Part shown: piece by piece, positions 1-10,879 of the stretch
How positions within the stretch are numbered: position 1 is the stretch's first letter
Layout of the letters: every line of letters begins with the position of its first letter
NCBI GenBank assembly: GCA_028456385.1
Contig: JALNQF010000070.1
Location: forward strand, 124,001 to 188,000
Source: Ophiosphaerella korrae
Taxonomy: Eukaryota > Ascomycota > Dothideomycetes > Pleosporales > Phaeosphaeriaceae
DNA: 64,000 nucleotides
Direction of reading: 5' to 3'
Translations under genes and position numbers: made by a program
Notes under the pieces: generated by a model
Database searches by the model: none
What the model saw: only the letters and a program-made list of their open reading frames with translations
Told to the model about the DNA's origin: nothing

Positions 1-749
1 CTGTGTGTATACAGAGCCTGATTCTGAGCTTGAATGTCCTTGAATAGCTTGCCATGAATGTCCTCGGTCGTATCGGATATTGAGGCAGCGATGCGCAAGC
101 ATGGTGACAGTCTTGCATAGACATCACCCAATCCTGCCGGCACATACTTAGGCCCCTGCTTGAAAGCCTGAGCAGCCTGGTTGAACAATTGATCGAGAAG
201 CTGAAGAATTCCGACACCATCGGTGATGTCGTGAGGGTATTGGATGAAGACTGTTTTCTGTGCCGGATCACCCCGGGTAGAATCCACGAGAAAGACAGTA
301 GAGGCGTCCACAAAAGGCATACCATCATTATACCATTCGATGGTGTCCAGGTCGGTGTTGACAATCTTGAAAGTTGACGCAAGCCAACGCTCCTCCTCAT
401 GTTCATCTTGGAGCGCCCGATAGACTCTTTTCCAACGACCTGTGGCTTTCTCATGCTCCACCTGAGAGACCAGAGTAGGATGACTGTGACTGAGCATAAG
501 CCAGGCCTTCCGAAGAGCATCTTCGACGTTGTGAGTGGCGACGCTAGCTCTCGTGGTGGATGGTGGATGTGTCTTGAACGAAGCGTATCCAGTGACCGGG
601 AAATATCTTCTACCCTTTCTCGCGGAATGTACGTAGAACATTTCGCACTCGTCAATGTCTCGCTCCCAGAAGCCTTGCTCTACCTCTTGCCACTCGAACC
701 GAGATCGTTGGCCTTCGTGGCCAATGGTAAGAACAGATTTGGAAGACAT
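1..749 (-). CDS. Acyltransferase-like protein with HxxxDG motif (3' end beyond window)
   Basis: The minus strand is open from an ATG at 749 to the window edge: 249 codons without a stop. An in-frame TAG lies nine codons upstream of this ATG, with no other Met between, so the start is well set. The frame reads as a soluble protein and carries PHDITDG at about residues 172-178. That is an HxxxDG motif (H173, D177, G178), the catalytic signature of the CoA-dependent acyltransferase / NRPS condensation superfamily, which includes fungal O-acetyltransferases of the trichothecene 15-O-acetyltransferase kind. The family would place the protein in transfer of an acyl group to a hydroxyl or amine, often in secondary metabolism; the substrate cannot be read from this part. 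No intron is needed in the visible region. The C-terminal half, which should carry the DFGWG-like motif, is outside the window, so family membership rests on one motif plus the overall look of the sequence. Confidence 0.7.
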   Translation of the reverse strand, partial: MSSKSVLTIGHEGQRSRFEWQEVEQGFWERDIDECEMFYVHSARKGRRYFPVTGYASFKTHPPSTTRASVATHNVEDALRKAWLMLSHSHPTLVSQVEHEKATGRWKRVYRALQDEHEEERWLASTFKIVNTDLDTIEWYNDGMPFVDASTVFLVDSTRGDPAQKTVFIQYPHDITDGVGILQLLDQLFNQAAQAFKQGPKYVPAGLGDVYARLSPCLRIAASISDTTEDIHGKLFKDIQAQNQALYTH

Positions 750-2100
750 CGTGGTGAGGCGGAAAGGCGGCACTATGTCTAGGGCAGTTTGCTTGAGACT
801 GATTGAGTGCGTTGAAATCAAGATGTCAGGTCGATACTGGAGCTCGTAACCCAGGGTCTACGCGATTCGATAACAATAAACAGGAGACGCGTCCAGCAAG
901 CGCGCTGATCACCGCGTGGTCACGTGCAGCACAACCAATCATATCACTTTGTCTTACGAGCTGCACAGCCACAGTCCGGCGAGTCATACGATTACCTAAA
1001 CACTTGAATAATCACACGATCATAATTTCCATGCAAGCAGTACCGCGCCAGCCGAGATTAGAAACTGCTTGAGGCGGAAGTACCGACAGAGGTGGCGGCG
1101 CTGCGAAGACTTGCGCACGAATATCAACACACAGCCAATAACAGCTTGTAAATAACTCTGTAAGACTCTACGGTTTAGATAACCCTCCCATAAGTATTCT
1201 AGGGAAGCCAGGGCTTGGTGGTGGCGATATAGTGAAGAGACAATGTTTCGCCACAGAAGAAGGCTCTTGGCGCATCAGGCTAGAACGCGACAGTAAAAAC
1301 GTAATTTAGGGAAGTAAAGGGCTCTTAATGTTAAGAGCAGCCTACATGATATTATTTATATATATTTCTTACAAAGCTTAATATGCTCGACAGTTGTAGC
1401 TCTGTAAAGTCTAAGTACCCCTCTAATTTTTCGGTACGGGTGGTTTTTCGCTACGCACGGAGGAACATTTCTAAAAAACAAGCGCGCCTGTCTAAACAAG
1501 ACTCGCAAGCTCTAATGCTAGCCCCTCAAATACTGATTTGTGTAGGATCGAGACCTTTAGAGAGCAAGGCTGACACTATCCATTAGGCAGAAGGAACATG
1601 AGCAAGCAAGTGCGATAAGCGATTTGTGTCCTAGGCGCCTCGTATCGATTGCAGAGTGGGATTGGACGCGGATAACGAATGACCTCCGTTGTAGAAGCAC
1701 TGGGTTGCAGCTATTTCAACCTTATCGATAGGATGGAATGTGGCGCAGAGAGGTGCGGTGCATCCATACCTTCAGCCTGACCATTGCCTAGGAAATTCTT
1801 CCTCACCATGCTACTATGTCCTCTCCCCACATTTACGGGAACAGCTCTCTACTGCCTAGCCTGATTTCTGTTTCTCGCTTGATTCGCGCGATACGTCCGT
1901 CAAATCAAGCACATATAGAGGTAGCCTAGCCCATCAAGGAAGAAAATCTAAATAAGGAGGCGCAAAAGAAGTTAAGCTAGGCAAGGCGAAAACTAAGCTA
2001 AAAGATAGCAAAACAAGACTTAGCTACTAGCTATATTATGTATTAAAAATGCCTTGGTTTTCTAATTAGTAGGTTATTTAGTAGAGAAGGGCATGTTGTA
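750..2100. other. Intergenic stretch without a supported gene
   Basis: I found no convincing reading frame. The short open frames lack codon structure or family motifs. From about 1,900 the DNA turns AT-rich with many TAG/CTA words, as in RIP-affected DNA. The part next to 750 should contain the promoter of the minus-strand acyltransferase-like gene. Confidence 0.5.
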
Positions 2101-2129
2101 GCAAGCGACTGTTAGGTTATATCGTTACT

Positions 2130-2310
2130 GCTAGCTGCCAGCGCGCATAAGCTGCTGCTCTTTTCTTGTATCGTTATCTACTAGCTGCAAGCTGCAAGCA
2201 CGCTGCCGCTCGTCTTTCTTCGTATCGTCATCTGCTAGTTACTAGCTGATAGCTACCAGCGCGCACGCCACTACTCTTTTCCTATATCGTCATCTACTAG
2301 CAGTCGTCAG
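2130..2310. repeat. Diverged copies of the dispersed 51-bp unit
   Basis: Three degenerate units are spaced by about 55 bp. They share the core 'CTCTTTTC..TATCGTCATC' and CTAGCTGC blocks with the two large arrays at 34-36 kb and 39-40.7 kb. They lie directly upstream of the 127-bp tandem duplication. Confidence 0.6.
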
Positions 2311-2526
2311 AGACCCCAACGTGTACTAGCTAGATAGCAATAAGTAGGCCGAGCCTAGTAGGGACAGGGAGTTAATGAACGATTCGCGAAAGGTAGCCTA
2401 TGCCACACTTACTAGCAAGGGACCTGGTACTCGTTAAAGACCCCAACGTGTACTAGCTAGACGGCAATGAGCAGGCCGAGTCCAGCAGGGATAGGGAGTT
2501 GATAAATAATCCGCGAAAGGCAGCCC
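2311..2526. repeat. Tandem duplication, 127-bp period
   Basis: A block beginning AGACCCCAACGTGTACTAGC at 2,311 recurs at 2,438. The second copy is truncated after about 89 bp. A third copy, closer to an undamaged state, lies at 38,483-38,598. Inverted pieces of the same block (GAGTCCAGCAGGGACAGGGA) are recognisable near 34,255-34,290 and 39,700-39,740. The differences between copies are mostly transitions. Confidence 0.75.
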
Positions 2527-2828
2527 TTGCAGCACGTAACAGACATAGCTGGTAGATGACAATACATAAAGTTTACGCTCGACCTAGATCTTCATTGAGC
2601 TTGTCTTGTACGGATACTGGATTGGTGAAGGATACTGGATTGGTGAAGGATACTCGATTGGTGAAGGAAACTCGATTGGTGAAAACGCGCCTATGAGCAC
2701 ACTAGAGCCAGCATCATCTAAGAATTCTTGGTACTGCTGTCGTGCGGTATTGAATAGGTGTGCGGCCTAGGCATTCGTCTCTCCGACATCAGTGTAGGTG
2801 CAAGAAATTAGCTTTGTTGCATCGACTT

Positions 2829-3273
2829 CTTGCTTGCTCTTGTTCCGCGGCCAGGTCTTTTAGTAGCAGCTGATTCAAGCTCATCTCAAGGCCCCCACCA
2901 CATCCACGATGGTCAACGCCAACAATATTACTTCAATTCCGGTACTGCGTGCCAAGGCCACATTGCATTCAAACCAAGAACTGAATACTCAAGAGTTTCT
3001 CAACCCACCATGCTTGGACAGCATCTTGAATTTGCCAGGATCTTCTGTGACGATGAAATTCCATTTCTCAAATTGAGGACCTACCCTCTCCTTGTTTAGA
3101 CCTTCATAGTGAATGCATATCCAGAATAGCACCTAGAAGAAAGATTCCAGGTTGTCTTCGTCCTCGTCCTCATTCACTATGAGGTTGTTCGGCGAGATGT
3201 CACATTGTAGCATACCGGTCGGCGAATGCAGCGACTCGTATCCAGCCAGAAGGCTAGTCCTAGAACTCGCCAT
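2829..3273 (-). pseudogene. FunK1-like fungal protein kinase remnant
   Basis: Read on the minus strand from 3,273, the frame shows a kinase catalytic-loop region, CDISPNNLIVNEDED. It runs straight into NLESFF-stop-VLFWICIHYEG and then a segment ending in FEKWNF. These blocks are typical of the fungal-specific FunK1 kinase family, where the catalytic loop (H/C-R-D-I-S-x-N-N) and the ESFFWVLFWICIHY block are normally separated by roughly 50-60 residues holding the DxD metal-binding region. That stretch is missing here, so the activation segment has been deleted. The first stop is TAG where the family has Trp (TGG), a G-to-A change. Further stops follow. The amino-terminal lobe is absent: an LTR terminus begins at 3,276, only 3 bp upstream of the first readable codon. 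A pseudogene is certain; the family call is good but was made by eye. Confidence 0.75.
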
Positions 3274-3275
3274 GT

Positions 3276-3681
3276 TGTCGGATTTGATGGTCACTGATTG
3301 ATGATGCGGATGATTGAATTGATTCGAGTTGAGTTAATTGTTCTGTCTCCTATCTGCTGCTCTGCTTCTAATCTACATACTTGTCTCTGCGCCGTTGCGG
3401 TTCGGTGATGGAGAGCCGTTATCTCGAGTCTCACGGTTGACTGACGTATTGATTCTCCACAAGCTGAGCATGACGTGATGAGCCATTATACTGATGGTGG
3501 CCATGTTGGTCCAGATCTCAGCTCTCCGGCTAGCGCTGTTGAGTTGATGCGCGCCGTAGATTGATGCGCAGCAGTTGAGGTGGTGCGCCGCAGTTGTGGT
3601 TGAGCTAGAGGCGAGCTAGCATCGCGCACCAGCATCGCCAGATCGATCGATGAGATCAACGTCATCTCATCTCATCTGACA
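3276..3681 (-). mobile_element. Solo LTR-like element, TGTCAG family
   Basis: It begins TGTCGGATTTGATGG and ends CATCTGACA, the TG...CA termini shared by more than a dozen copies in the window. It contains the internal 19-bp-type units (GCAGTTGAG..GATGCGC). No matching target duplication was found (CATGT against CTGCT). It abuts the FunK1 remnant. Confidence 0.7.
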
Positions 3682-3779
3682 CTGCTATAGTTCCCTCGCA
3701 AGAGTTGTAAATTGCTTGATACTATGCATTTTAATTTTTTTATTACTATTACGTTATGTTCGGAAACTGTTCGGAAACC

Positions 3780-3895
3780 ACGCCAGCGCTAGCAGGGAGC
3801 GCTGTTGGCCCGCTCGGGATCCCCACCTTGTGGCATCTCGCGCTAGCATCGCCAGATCGATCGCTGAGATCCACCTCACCTCATCTCATCTGACA
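3780..3895 (-). mobile_element. Partial TGTCAG-family LTR end
   Basis: The segment repeats the terminal 100 bp of the neighbouring element (GCTAGCATCGCCAGATCGAT through CATCTGACA) without its other end. It is either a truncated second copy or part of a recombined pair. Confidence 0.6.
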
Positions 3896-4005
3896 TAGAG
3901 ACGTGGGCTACACTAGCTATTTGAAGCCTAGCGCCGACAGGCTCGTTGCTTATGTAATAGCTCGATTTGGTGCGTGGATCCAAAAACTAAATCGCAAAAA
4001 GAAAG

Positions 4006-4304
4006 CTAAAGACCAAACTTCTTCTTTTCCTCCTCGCTCATAAATGGCGCGATAGCCGCTACAGGGGTTGGTAGTCCGTCACCGGAACCAGCATAAAGCC
4101 CATTGCGAGTGGTCCCTCCGTTCACGGCACGATTGCCTTGACCACCAGAGGTGTTGGAGGTATTGGAGTTGTTGGAAGTGTTAGATGAATCGGAAGTATT
4201 GGGGGAAGTTCGTTTGTTTGTTAGGCATGATGGTTGGTCTAGATTTGGAGAAGGTGAGTGATTGCTATATATGACTCGAGAACAACTGCGCCTACCTGCG
4301 AAAC
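4006..4304 (-). pseudogene. 3' exon of a small gene split by a solo LTR
   Basis: On the minus strand this part encodes a Ser/Asn/Thr-rich stretch (repeats of SNTSN) followed by a tail ending MSEEEKKKFGL and a stop at 4,006. A possible intron lies between about 4,295 and 4,238: GTAGGC donor, CTCAC branch region, CTAG acceptor. If the LTR at 4,305-4,584 and one copy of its GAAAC duplication are removed, the frame of the upstream ORF (4,953 down to 4,585) runs into this one through that intron without a stop. The function is unknown. The donor is weak, so the join is an inference. Confidence 0.45.
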
Positions 4305-4584
4305 TGTAACGAAGGTTCTCCGAACACTCGAGACTCTCGTGAACTCTGGTACGAGTTGAGGGGGCGGGGCCGATATACCAAAGATCATGACATTGTATAG
4401 TTGTAGTCCAAAGCGGGGCCGATGCGCTACACAGGCGCATAAAAGGCTCGATACTTGCGAAGAGAGTAAGGCAAGTATTATTCTCCCTTAGATACTAGTA
4501 GTACTATCGAATATTATCTGTCATCCCTTCACTATCTCCTGTGGCCTACGGCAAGTACTATTGTCTTCCAGCTACCTCCTAACA
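4305..4584 (+). mobile_element. Solo LTR, TGTAACG family, with 5-bp target duplication
   Basis: This 280-bp element starts TGTAACGAAGG and ends ACCTCCTAACA. It is flanked on both sides by GAAAC, the 5-bp target site duplication expected of an LTR retrotransposon. A second copy of the same family with its own duplication (CGTAT) lies at 22,200-22,477. Confidence 0.9.
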
Positions 4585-4953
4585 GAAACTAGTTGCACTT
4601 CGAAAATGATCGACCCGGTTTTGGATTGATGCAAACTCCCTTTCAATACCCCTGCGAGTGGCTGGAAGAAGATGACGTTGTCGGGTTGCTGATGTCGCGC
4701 TTGACATGGAAGGAAGAAGGGCTTTTTTCGTCAGTACGTGGCCCGTTGATGATAATAGTGAAGTCAGGAGAGGATGTATGCTTTTGGTTGTGAGGTAGTG
4801 AGAGTACATCAAGTCAAGCAGTGACTCGGCGGTCGTTGGGAACATCGTGGAAGGAAGAGTTCGGTTCGTACGTGGAAGAGTAAGTGTGAGATGCTTACTT
4901 GTTCGTATAGACAGAAGGACGGCAATCCTTAAAAATGCTGCAACAAGGGGCAA
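4585..4953 (-). pseudogene. 5' part of the LTR-split gene; BTB-like blocks in shifted frames
   Basis: The minus strand has an open frame from 4,953 to the LTR boundary. In other frames of the same strand there are blocks that look more like a BTB/POZ domain. Around 4,780-4,700 one frame reads SPDFTIIIN followed by FHVKRDI. Around 4,670-4,590 another reads NVIFFQPLAGVLKGS followed by GSIIFEV. BTB domains have this order (sDfti....FhVHk.il...S.fF...l.g.F.Es). This suggests an old BTB-type gene that has suffered a frameshift. Which frame was functional cannot be settled by eye. The locus lies next to the solo LTR insertion and is unlikely to make a full protein now. Confidence 0.4.
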
Positions 4954-6849
4954 ATCAATCTATGCTTATGCAGAGCGATGGCCTCTGAATCGATCACAAG
5001 ATGCCGACTATAGTCAGAATTGGCAGCAAGGGACGATGTTAAGCTGGATGACCTGGATGAATGGGAGCAACACGAACGGCGTATTCAGCATGCGAATCTT
5101 TATACGTAAGACTTGCGCACCATCCCGCGATTGATGCAGCTCCCCCATAATCGTTTCTCAATCTCGGACCCGTTGACGGATGCTGCAGAGGTAGTGGTGG
5201 AATTTCCCCTATTGTGGAGTCACTGCAGGTGTGAAAGAGGCTTGCAGAACGGATGGCTCGCGGCGCCAACACAACATGCAAAGACTCCAATTGTATATTA
5301 CCGCATTGTTCTATAAGATGTTGTGATGGAAAGTGGAAGCGTGAAGAACGATCTTTGTGTGAATGAGAAGTTGATCAGACTACTGTCTAAGTGTAAAGCT
5401 ATGTACGATCAGATCTATATACTTGAGGATCGGTGAGACTGATGATCCGGTACCCGATTACCTCGGTAGGCGATCTCAGGATCGTGTGATCCTCTCCTGG
5501 GCACTGTTTTCCACTACAGATGTGTAGTTGCGTATGAGGCCCCGTCACACGCCCTAGCACAGGCTCTGGCGTCTTCCTGTTGTTCTCACAGTAGTAAATC
5601 TTGCCTACAGAAGCCGCAAGCGCACCATGTATCCTCTCCTATATCCCAGAGATATTCAGGCAATGCCGGATGAGGCCACAGAAACGGCTCACGCTAACCC
5701 TGTGAACGATGCTGGAACATGATAGAGTCACGTGAAGGGTTCGGATAAGTTTCATGGCGACAAACAGTTCCTACATGGGTCTATTACCGTATACGCGCTC
5801 AAAGCATAATGCTAAACTTCAATGTTGGCTTGAACAGTACTTTCGTGCCAGGGGTCAAAAAAGTTCGACAAATTGTCAGATGACGATTGAGATTGGCGAT
5901 GGCGATCGATCTGGCACGCGCGCGCACGTGCGCGATATTGGTACGCGAGACTGCAAGGGGCGCTCATAATTTCAACGCTAAATGGTGGGGTATCGGGCTC
6001 CCGCCGCCTTGGCGGTTAAGCTACATTCTTGGCAACGTCCCCTCCCTGTTGTGTTGTGACCATCGACCTGTGGTCTTTCGCGTTATCACAGCCCCACCTT
6101 AGTTGGTCATCACGTTCACATGGACGCATGGACTGACCATACTTGTTTTCCCCACTGCCCTACTACACTCAAGATTTTACACGGTTGATTTCTCTTGCAC
6201 TATTCTTAGTGGGCTTGACACGCTTGGATTGGACGAGCAGTAGGCTTAGCGACCACGGTAAAGTCGCCGGCGCTAATTAGTCGAGTGTAGCTGGGCGTTG
6301 TGCGGAGCATAGAGAAGAGCGTGCATTCAAGTGTATAGTTGATCAGGTCGAGCAGCACACTTTTTGGCCTATTGTACACCCCCTCCCATGAGCGCAAGGA
6401 CAGCGTGAGTCGCCGCACTGATACGCGCTATCCTTCATGGGAGGAGTGTATTCCGTATGCAAGCCTCGCGACAACATTCTGCTGGCTTTTGCGCGCAGAT
6501 TTTCTCTAATGCAGCCTCCAAGAGGCTCGCGGAATTGATAGTTTGATCAAAGACGCAAGCTCGACTTTTTTTGCCGCTGCACGCTCGATTCCGTACTCTG
6601 CGACGTACATCGCTGGGACTTCTGGACGCACCGGATCAACATTTTAGACATAATTTATGAGCATGGAAGTGGTAACAGCGGATATTCGCGTTACGGTGCG
6701 ATTCATTGACGAGTATAAGAATGGTCAAGACCTATCCCACAAGCAGCACATCGACTCGATCTGTCTTCTGTTGATGAATAGTAGCACGTTCTTGCAGCGT
6801 TGCAAACATTCACATAAAGTCATGGAGTCACTCACCATTGCTACCATCT
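4954..6849. other. Intergenic stretch without a supported gene
   Basis: Only short overlapping frames on both strands are present, none with a motif, splice pattern or codon bias I would defend. There is no clear repeat apart from short GC-rich words such as the GCGCGCACGTGCGC palindrome near 5,920. Confidence 0.45.
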
Positions 6850-7152
6850 TCACCCATATCCAAAATAATGAAGCGTAAACGTTATCGTCGCTCCTCGTTG
6901 CGCAGCTCCGCATCTACCCCGCCATGGCCGTCGCACGCCCTTGAGTCCTTCGATCTTGCGCAGTCTCTCAACACCCTGTAGCCCGTGATTGACTTTGGGG
7001 TGAGATGCCTCGGCCTCGACATTGATGCAGCCAATCGGGCACTTGCCACCCTTTCGGGGCCTCAGCATGTTATCCTCTTTGCCGGTGAACTTGTAACCTG
7101 CTGGCCAAATACTATGCATGCGCATGCATTTGCAGTCTGGATGCCCACCCAT
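6850..7152 (-). CDS. Small Cys-containing hypothetical protein
   Basis: A 100-residue frame runs from an ATG at 7,152 to TGA at 6,850. The first 65 residues look protein-like: CKC near residue 7, then GGKCPIGC, several His, and a basic C-terminal half (RLRKIEGLKG). The last 30 residues are less convincing. The sequence GGGGTAGATG near the 3' end could be an intron donor, so the true end may differ. There is no signal peptide or membrane segment, and I recognise no family. It could also be one exon of a larger gene or a chance frame. It lies about 500 bp downstream of the APH-family gene on the same strand. Confidence 0.35.
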   Translation of the reverse strand: MGGHPDCKCMRMHSIWPAGYKFTGKEDNMLRPRKGGKCPIGCINVEAEASHPKVNHGLQGVERLRKIEGLKGVRRPWRGRCGAAQRGATITFTLHYFGYG

Positions 7153-7619
7153 GCTGCGCGTCGTCGACCGCTGCAGTTCGTATCTCGACCTATCATGTCA
7201 TCGCACATATTGACCGGCGAGCAACCTAGGCCGTGTGCCTAACCGACTGCCGCTGAATAGGCGCATTTAAAGCTTGCGTCTGGCAACGCGGCGGATGATC
7301 ACCTCACGCAAACTACTCCCTACCAAGACTACAATCGAAACCACATCGAAGCCACAATCGCCTACCCAACATCACCTCCGAACGAGCGTTATACCAATTG
7401 TCGAGCCAAGACTCTTCGTCGGCTCAGGCCAGCGTCGCCTTCAAGGGCAAAGCAAAGGATCTTGCTTTGTTGCCATCGTCTGACCAGCGTAAAAGCTAGC
7501 GAAGGAGAAGTAGGAGTGCGAAATGGGTTGTCAGTTGTATTCTTTATTGCTCTATGATACATTCTTGACGCTCCAGTCAACAGCCCGGCACAGCAACCCC
7601 CTCTTCTTACACTTGAATA

Positions 7620-9226
7620 TTAATTAATTTGTTGTTCGTCAAATAAGCGTCGAAGTTCGGTGTCATACATCTTGCGGTCTGCAAGCTTCTTCTCAACGAT
7701 CCAGTCGACACCTTCGCACCAGAACCTCGACAACGTCTCCTCGATTGAGTAGGTTAGTCGAGACGAAAATCTAGAACAGATATGGAAGTCTAGAACAAAA
7801 TCCATAGCGTTGATAGAAGTAATGCAGTACCAAAAAAAGGTCCCCCTTGACTCCCATGTCTCACGCATAATTGTAGATAGTGAGAAGCTATGCCCCGCTC
7901 CAATACTTTGCTCTTGTTCTTCAAACTGAAGCATGAACTCGGCGTGGACCTTTTCGAATTCGTCTAGGTCGTCACCTCTCAAATGATCCATAGCGCATCC
8001 AGTTAGCCAGTACGGAACGGAAAGCATCTCGGCAGGAAGGGCGCACAACCACTCAAGGTCAATAAGACAGGCGATGTTCCACTCGTCGTCGACAAGAATG
8101 TTGCTTGCGTGCAAGTCGGTGAGCTAGAGAAAGAATGGTCCATGTCGACGTTTCCGGCTAATGAAGCGATATGAGAGTGCCCGAAGCAGCATCCTCACAG
8201 CTAACTGGCCACGGCAGTCCTTATCATCATGAGCAGCGTTGGGTCTGCTAAGGAAGTAGGTGTCGTGGACTGTAAGCATGTCTGACACGTACGACTCTGT
8301 GCACGTGTATGTGTCGTTCTTGTGCATAGTCCGCGGCATGCCCTCGTTTTCCATAACTACCATGGTGCAGTTAAGCGGACGGTTAATCAGGGACACGGTG
8401 CAGTCAGTTTGAAACTGGAACGAGCCTATACGAGGCTGGGGGATACGAGCAAGGAAGAGCATTATGCGCGTCATGCCCCGAAACAATCGTTGCCTGCTGA
8501 TCGGGTCTCCTCGTCGCTCTTCTAGTGTCTTAGACAGCATCTGGCCGGTCTTGGGGTCAATGTATTCGAGGAGCATATACGCGGTTGGCAGGCTGTGGAT
8601 GGTTGGGTTGGGCGTGTATCGCGAGAGCATGTCCGGGCATCGAAACAGGCGACGGGCACAACGCTGGACTAGACGCCAAAAACGAATGTAGAAAGGACGC
8701 TGCTTCTCGTGCGTAAACTGGACAGGCCCGTTAGTATTGATATACGGCAGCGGAAAACGACTGCGCATAACACTCGACTTACGTGGCGATGGTCGGTGAA
8801 GCCAAAGCCATACAGAAATGGGATGCGAACTTGGGGGCACTTGTCTTGCATCCACGCATACGCGCCAACCTCGCACCCGAGCTTTTCATCAATGGTGCCT
8901 GGGCATTTGCTCTCAGCTAGCTTGTGAGGCAATGCGCAGCGGAGGAGCACCCGCTTGGAAGAGTCGACCGTCTTCACCTCGACGGGTATACAGACGTTGA
9001 AGCTGCCCCGAATCCATTCTAGACAGGGCAAGACGACGCAGCTATCGTGTTGGCCAAGGCCGACGTGGTGCTTCGTGAGGGCGCATATCGTCTCTCGACG
9101 CTCCCAAAGGCTCTGGTAGAGCTGCTCCGTTGCGGAGACGTATCCTAGCTGCTGGACTATGTTGTCGTCGTCCTCGACCGCGTCATCGTACGTGGTGCAG
9201 CCGCGGAGGAGTGGAAGGGTTGCCAT
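7620..9226 (-). pseudogene. APH-family phosphotransferase with one in-frame TAG
   Basis: This two-exon gene runs from ATG at 9,226. Exon 1 is 9,226-8,783. The intron is 8,782-8,718 (65 bp: GTAAGT donor, ACTAAC branch, CAG acceptor). Exon 2 runs from 8,717 to the stop at 7,620. Apart from one codon the whole 513-codon frame is open. It has the marks of the fungal APH (aminoglycoside phosphotransferase / choline-kinase-like) fold: PTAYMLLEYID in the hinge, LTDLHASNIL as Brenner-type catalytic loop (D349, N354), and CLIDLEW for the metal site (D368). The single defect is TAG at 8,126-8,124, codon 346, just before the catalytic loop. Relatives commonly have Gln there, so CAG to TAG fits a C-to-T change at CpA. 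Translation would stop before the catalytic residues. An assembly error or efficient readthrough are the alternatives. Substrates of such fungal proteins are mostly unknown. Confidence 0.8.
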
Positions 9227-9842
9227 ACTGCCCGCACCCTCTAGAGGAGGTAGAAGGAAGAAGCAGCAAGATGATGCTTACCCATGCATGTTCCTTTGCA
9301 GCTCTTCCTGTTGCACCCTCTCTGCTTCGGACAATGCCTTTGATCGAGTGCGACGTTACCGCAACCCCAACTCTCTCGGTTAACTGTCAACTGCGAAAGC
9401 GGCCGATTCACGCACGGGCCAAAACAACAAAGTGCGGGGACCCGCTTCCGTGCGTGTGGATGAGATTGTGGTCCTGACGTTCCAGGTCCGGCTCTCGGTA
9501 AAGCAGCCCATTCGCTCCCGCCTGCAGATATATCAGCCCGGTCGGGCTCGCGTCTATCAAATGCAGAACAGGGGTGAACTTAGTCCAACTGTATCACTTG
9601 TTGCCTTCGTAGGGTAGTGCCGAAAGAACCGGAGGAGGCTTGTATTTTCTAATACATAATGGTTTGTGAGTCTGCAGCTGCGGGCAAGGTATTTTGCCGG
9701 CATTCTTTAGGTAGGCTGCACCGCTGTGCAGTCGCTTGGATTCGCCCAACAGAGCGTTTGCGCATAGCAGGCTCACAAGGGGGCAGATTTTCACCATTCA
9801 ATCAGTATATAAGCGTCTCTTGGGGCATCCATCGTTGGCATC
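9227..9842. promoter_or_regulatory. Intergenic region; TATA-like box before 9,843
   Basis: This holds the upstream region of the minus-strand APH-family gene. On the plus strand it has an AGTATATAAGCG TATA-like element at about 9,803, some 40 bp before an ATG at 9,843. I see no other gene. Confidence 0.35.
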
Positions 9843-10112
9843 ATGGACTTCTTGAACTATCTACCTTATATTCTACTTGTTAACTGTTACTGTGCGTACG
9901 ACAACTGTGAAGACCCTTGTCTGAGCTCCTGCAATCTTCCTTATGCCTTTTTTCATTCCTCCAGAGAGTTTGAGAACGTCCAAGGTGTGTTGAGTTTCTT
10001 CTTGTTCACAATTGCATACCCTTCTTTCCCCTTGCACACAGCGGCTGAGCTGCGTACGAATAAGAAACTTTACTCTATCTTGAGCAGTTTCACCTTGGTT
10101 AGTTTTTCTTGA
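9843..10112 (+). CDS. Possible small Cys-rich protein
   Basis: This 89-residue frame begins at an ATG about 40 bp downstream of a TATATAAG element. The N-terminus is hydrophobic (LPYILLV) and is followed by five Cys in about 17 residues, a pattern seen in small secreted fungal proteins. The remainder is hydrophobic and aromatic-rich and less protein-like, so an intron may be missing from my reading. There is no homology I can name. The frame ends 70 bp before a TGTCAG-family LTR. Confidence 0.25.
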   Translation: MDFLNYLPYILLVNCYCAYDNCEDPCLSSCNLPYAFFHSSREFENVQGVLSFFLFTIAYPSFPLHTAAELRTNKKLYSILSSFTLVSFS

Positions 10113-10183
10113 GTGACTAGTCTATCTTGAGTGGTCCTTGCTGACATGCTGATTAATCTCTCCCCTCCCCCATCCTATCTGTC

Positions 10184-10570
10184 TGTCAGATGTGCGACTG
10201 AGCGAGTTGGCGATTCCGGCGATGGAGCGACTCTGGCGATGGCGCAATCGAGCGATGGATCCAGACTATCACGTGCTAACAAGCTATCGCGAAAACCACG
10301 GTTCATCACGACACGATGGGAACGGCATGGAGCCGAAACACTCCAACAGAAATATCAGATCTCCACTATCCATGATGGTAGTCCTCAGCGCACTGGGTAG
10401 GGATGACTATATAGAGCAGCGGAAAAGGCGTCGGTAGTCAAAGGGCACAATCAGAACTCGGAGCATCTGCGAGAATACAATCACTCAATTCTACTCCTCT
10501 CAATTCAATCCAATCGATCATCCTTTTATCACGTTCAATTATCATAGTTGTGTGCACGTCAAATCCGGCA
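10184..10570 (+). mobile_element. Solo LTR-like element, TGTCAG family
   Basis: The 387-bp element starts TGTCAGATGTGCGACTG and ends GTCAAATCCGGCA. It has an internal TATATAG box (GACTATATAGAGCAG) and the CAATTC-rich 3' segment typical of this family in the window. No target duplication was recognised. Confidence 0.65.
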
Positions 10571-10879
10571 CGAAATCTCACATAAAGAAGCAGAGAGGAG
10601 CCGTTAGGCAGATGCATCCCAAGCGCGCCAACGCGCACCACCAACTTGTGGCAAGTGCCATATACTTGGCCACAGCAAGCGCCAATGTAAATCAATCTAA
10701 TCTATCCACTTGTTGAATTCCAGCTGCTTTGAGAGGGTGGTTGTGGGGCAATTGATTAGATAGATCACTCAGGTTGGGTGGGGTGGCCCGCGTTGCCGAG
10801 TCAGCCTTGTCCATCTCGCACGATGCTTGCTGAACACCTGCACTGAGCTGCTAGATTAGATTACAATGTACGCAAACGA
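10571..10879. other. Short gap without a supported gene
   Basis: Nothing recognisable lies between the LTR and the NACHT remnant. Confidence 0.4.
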
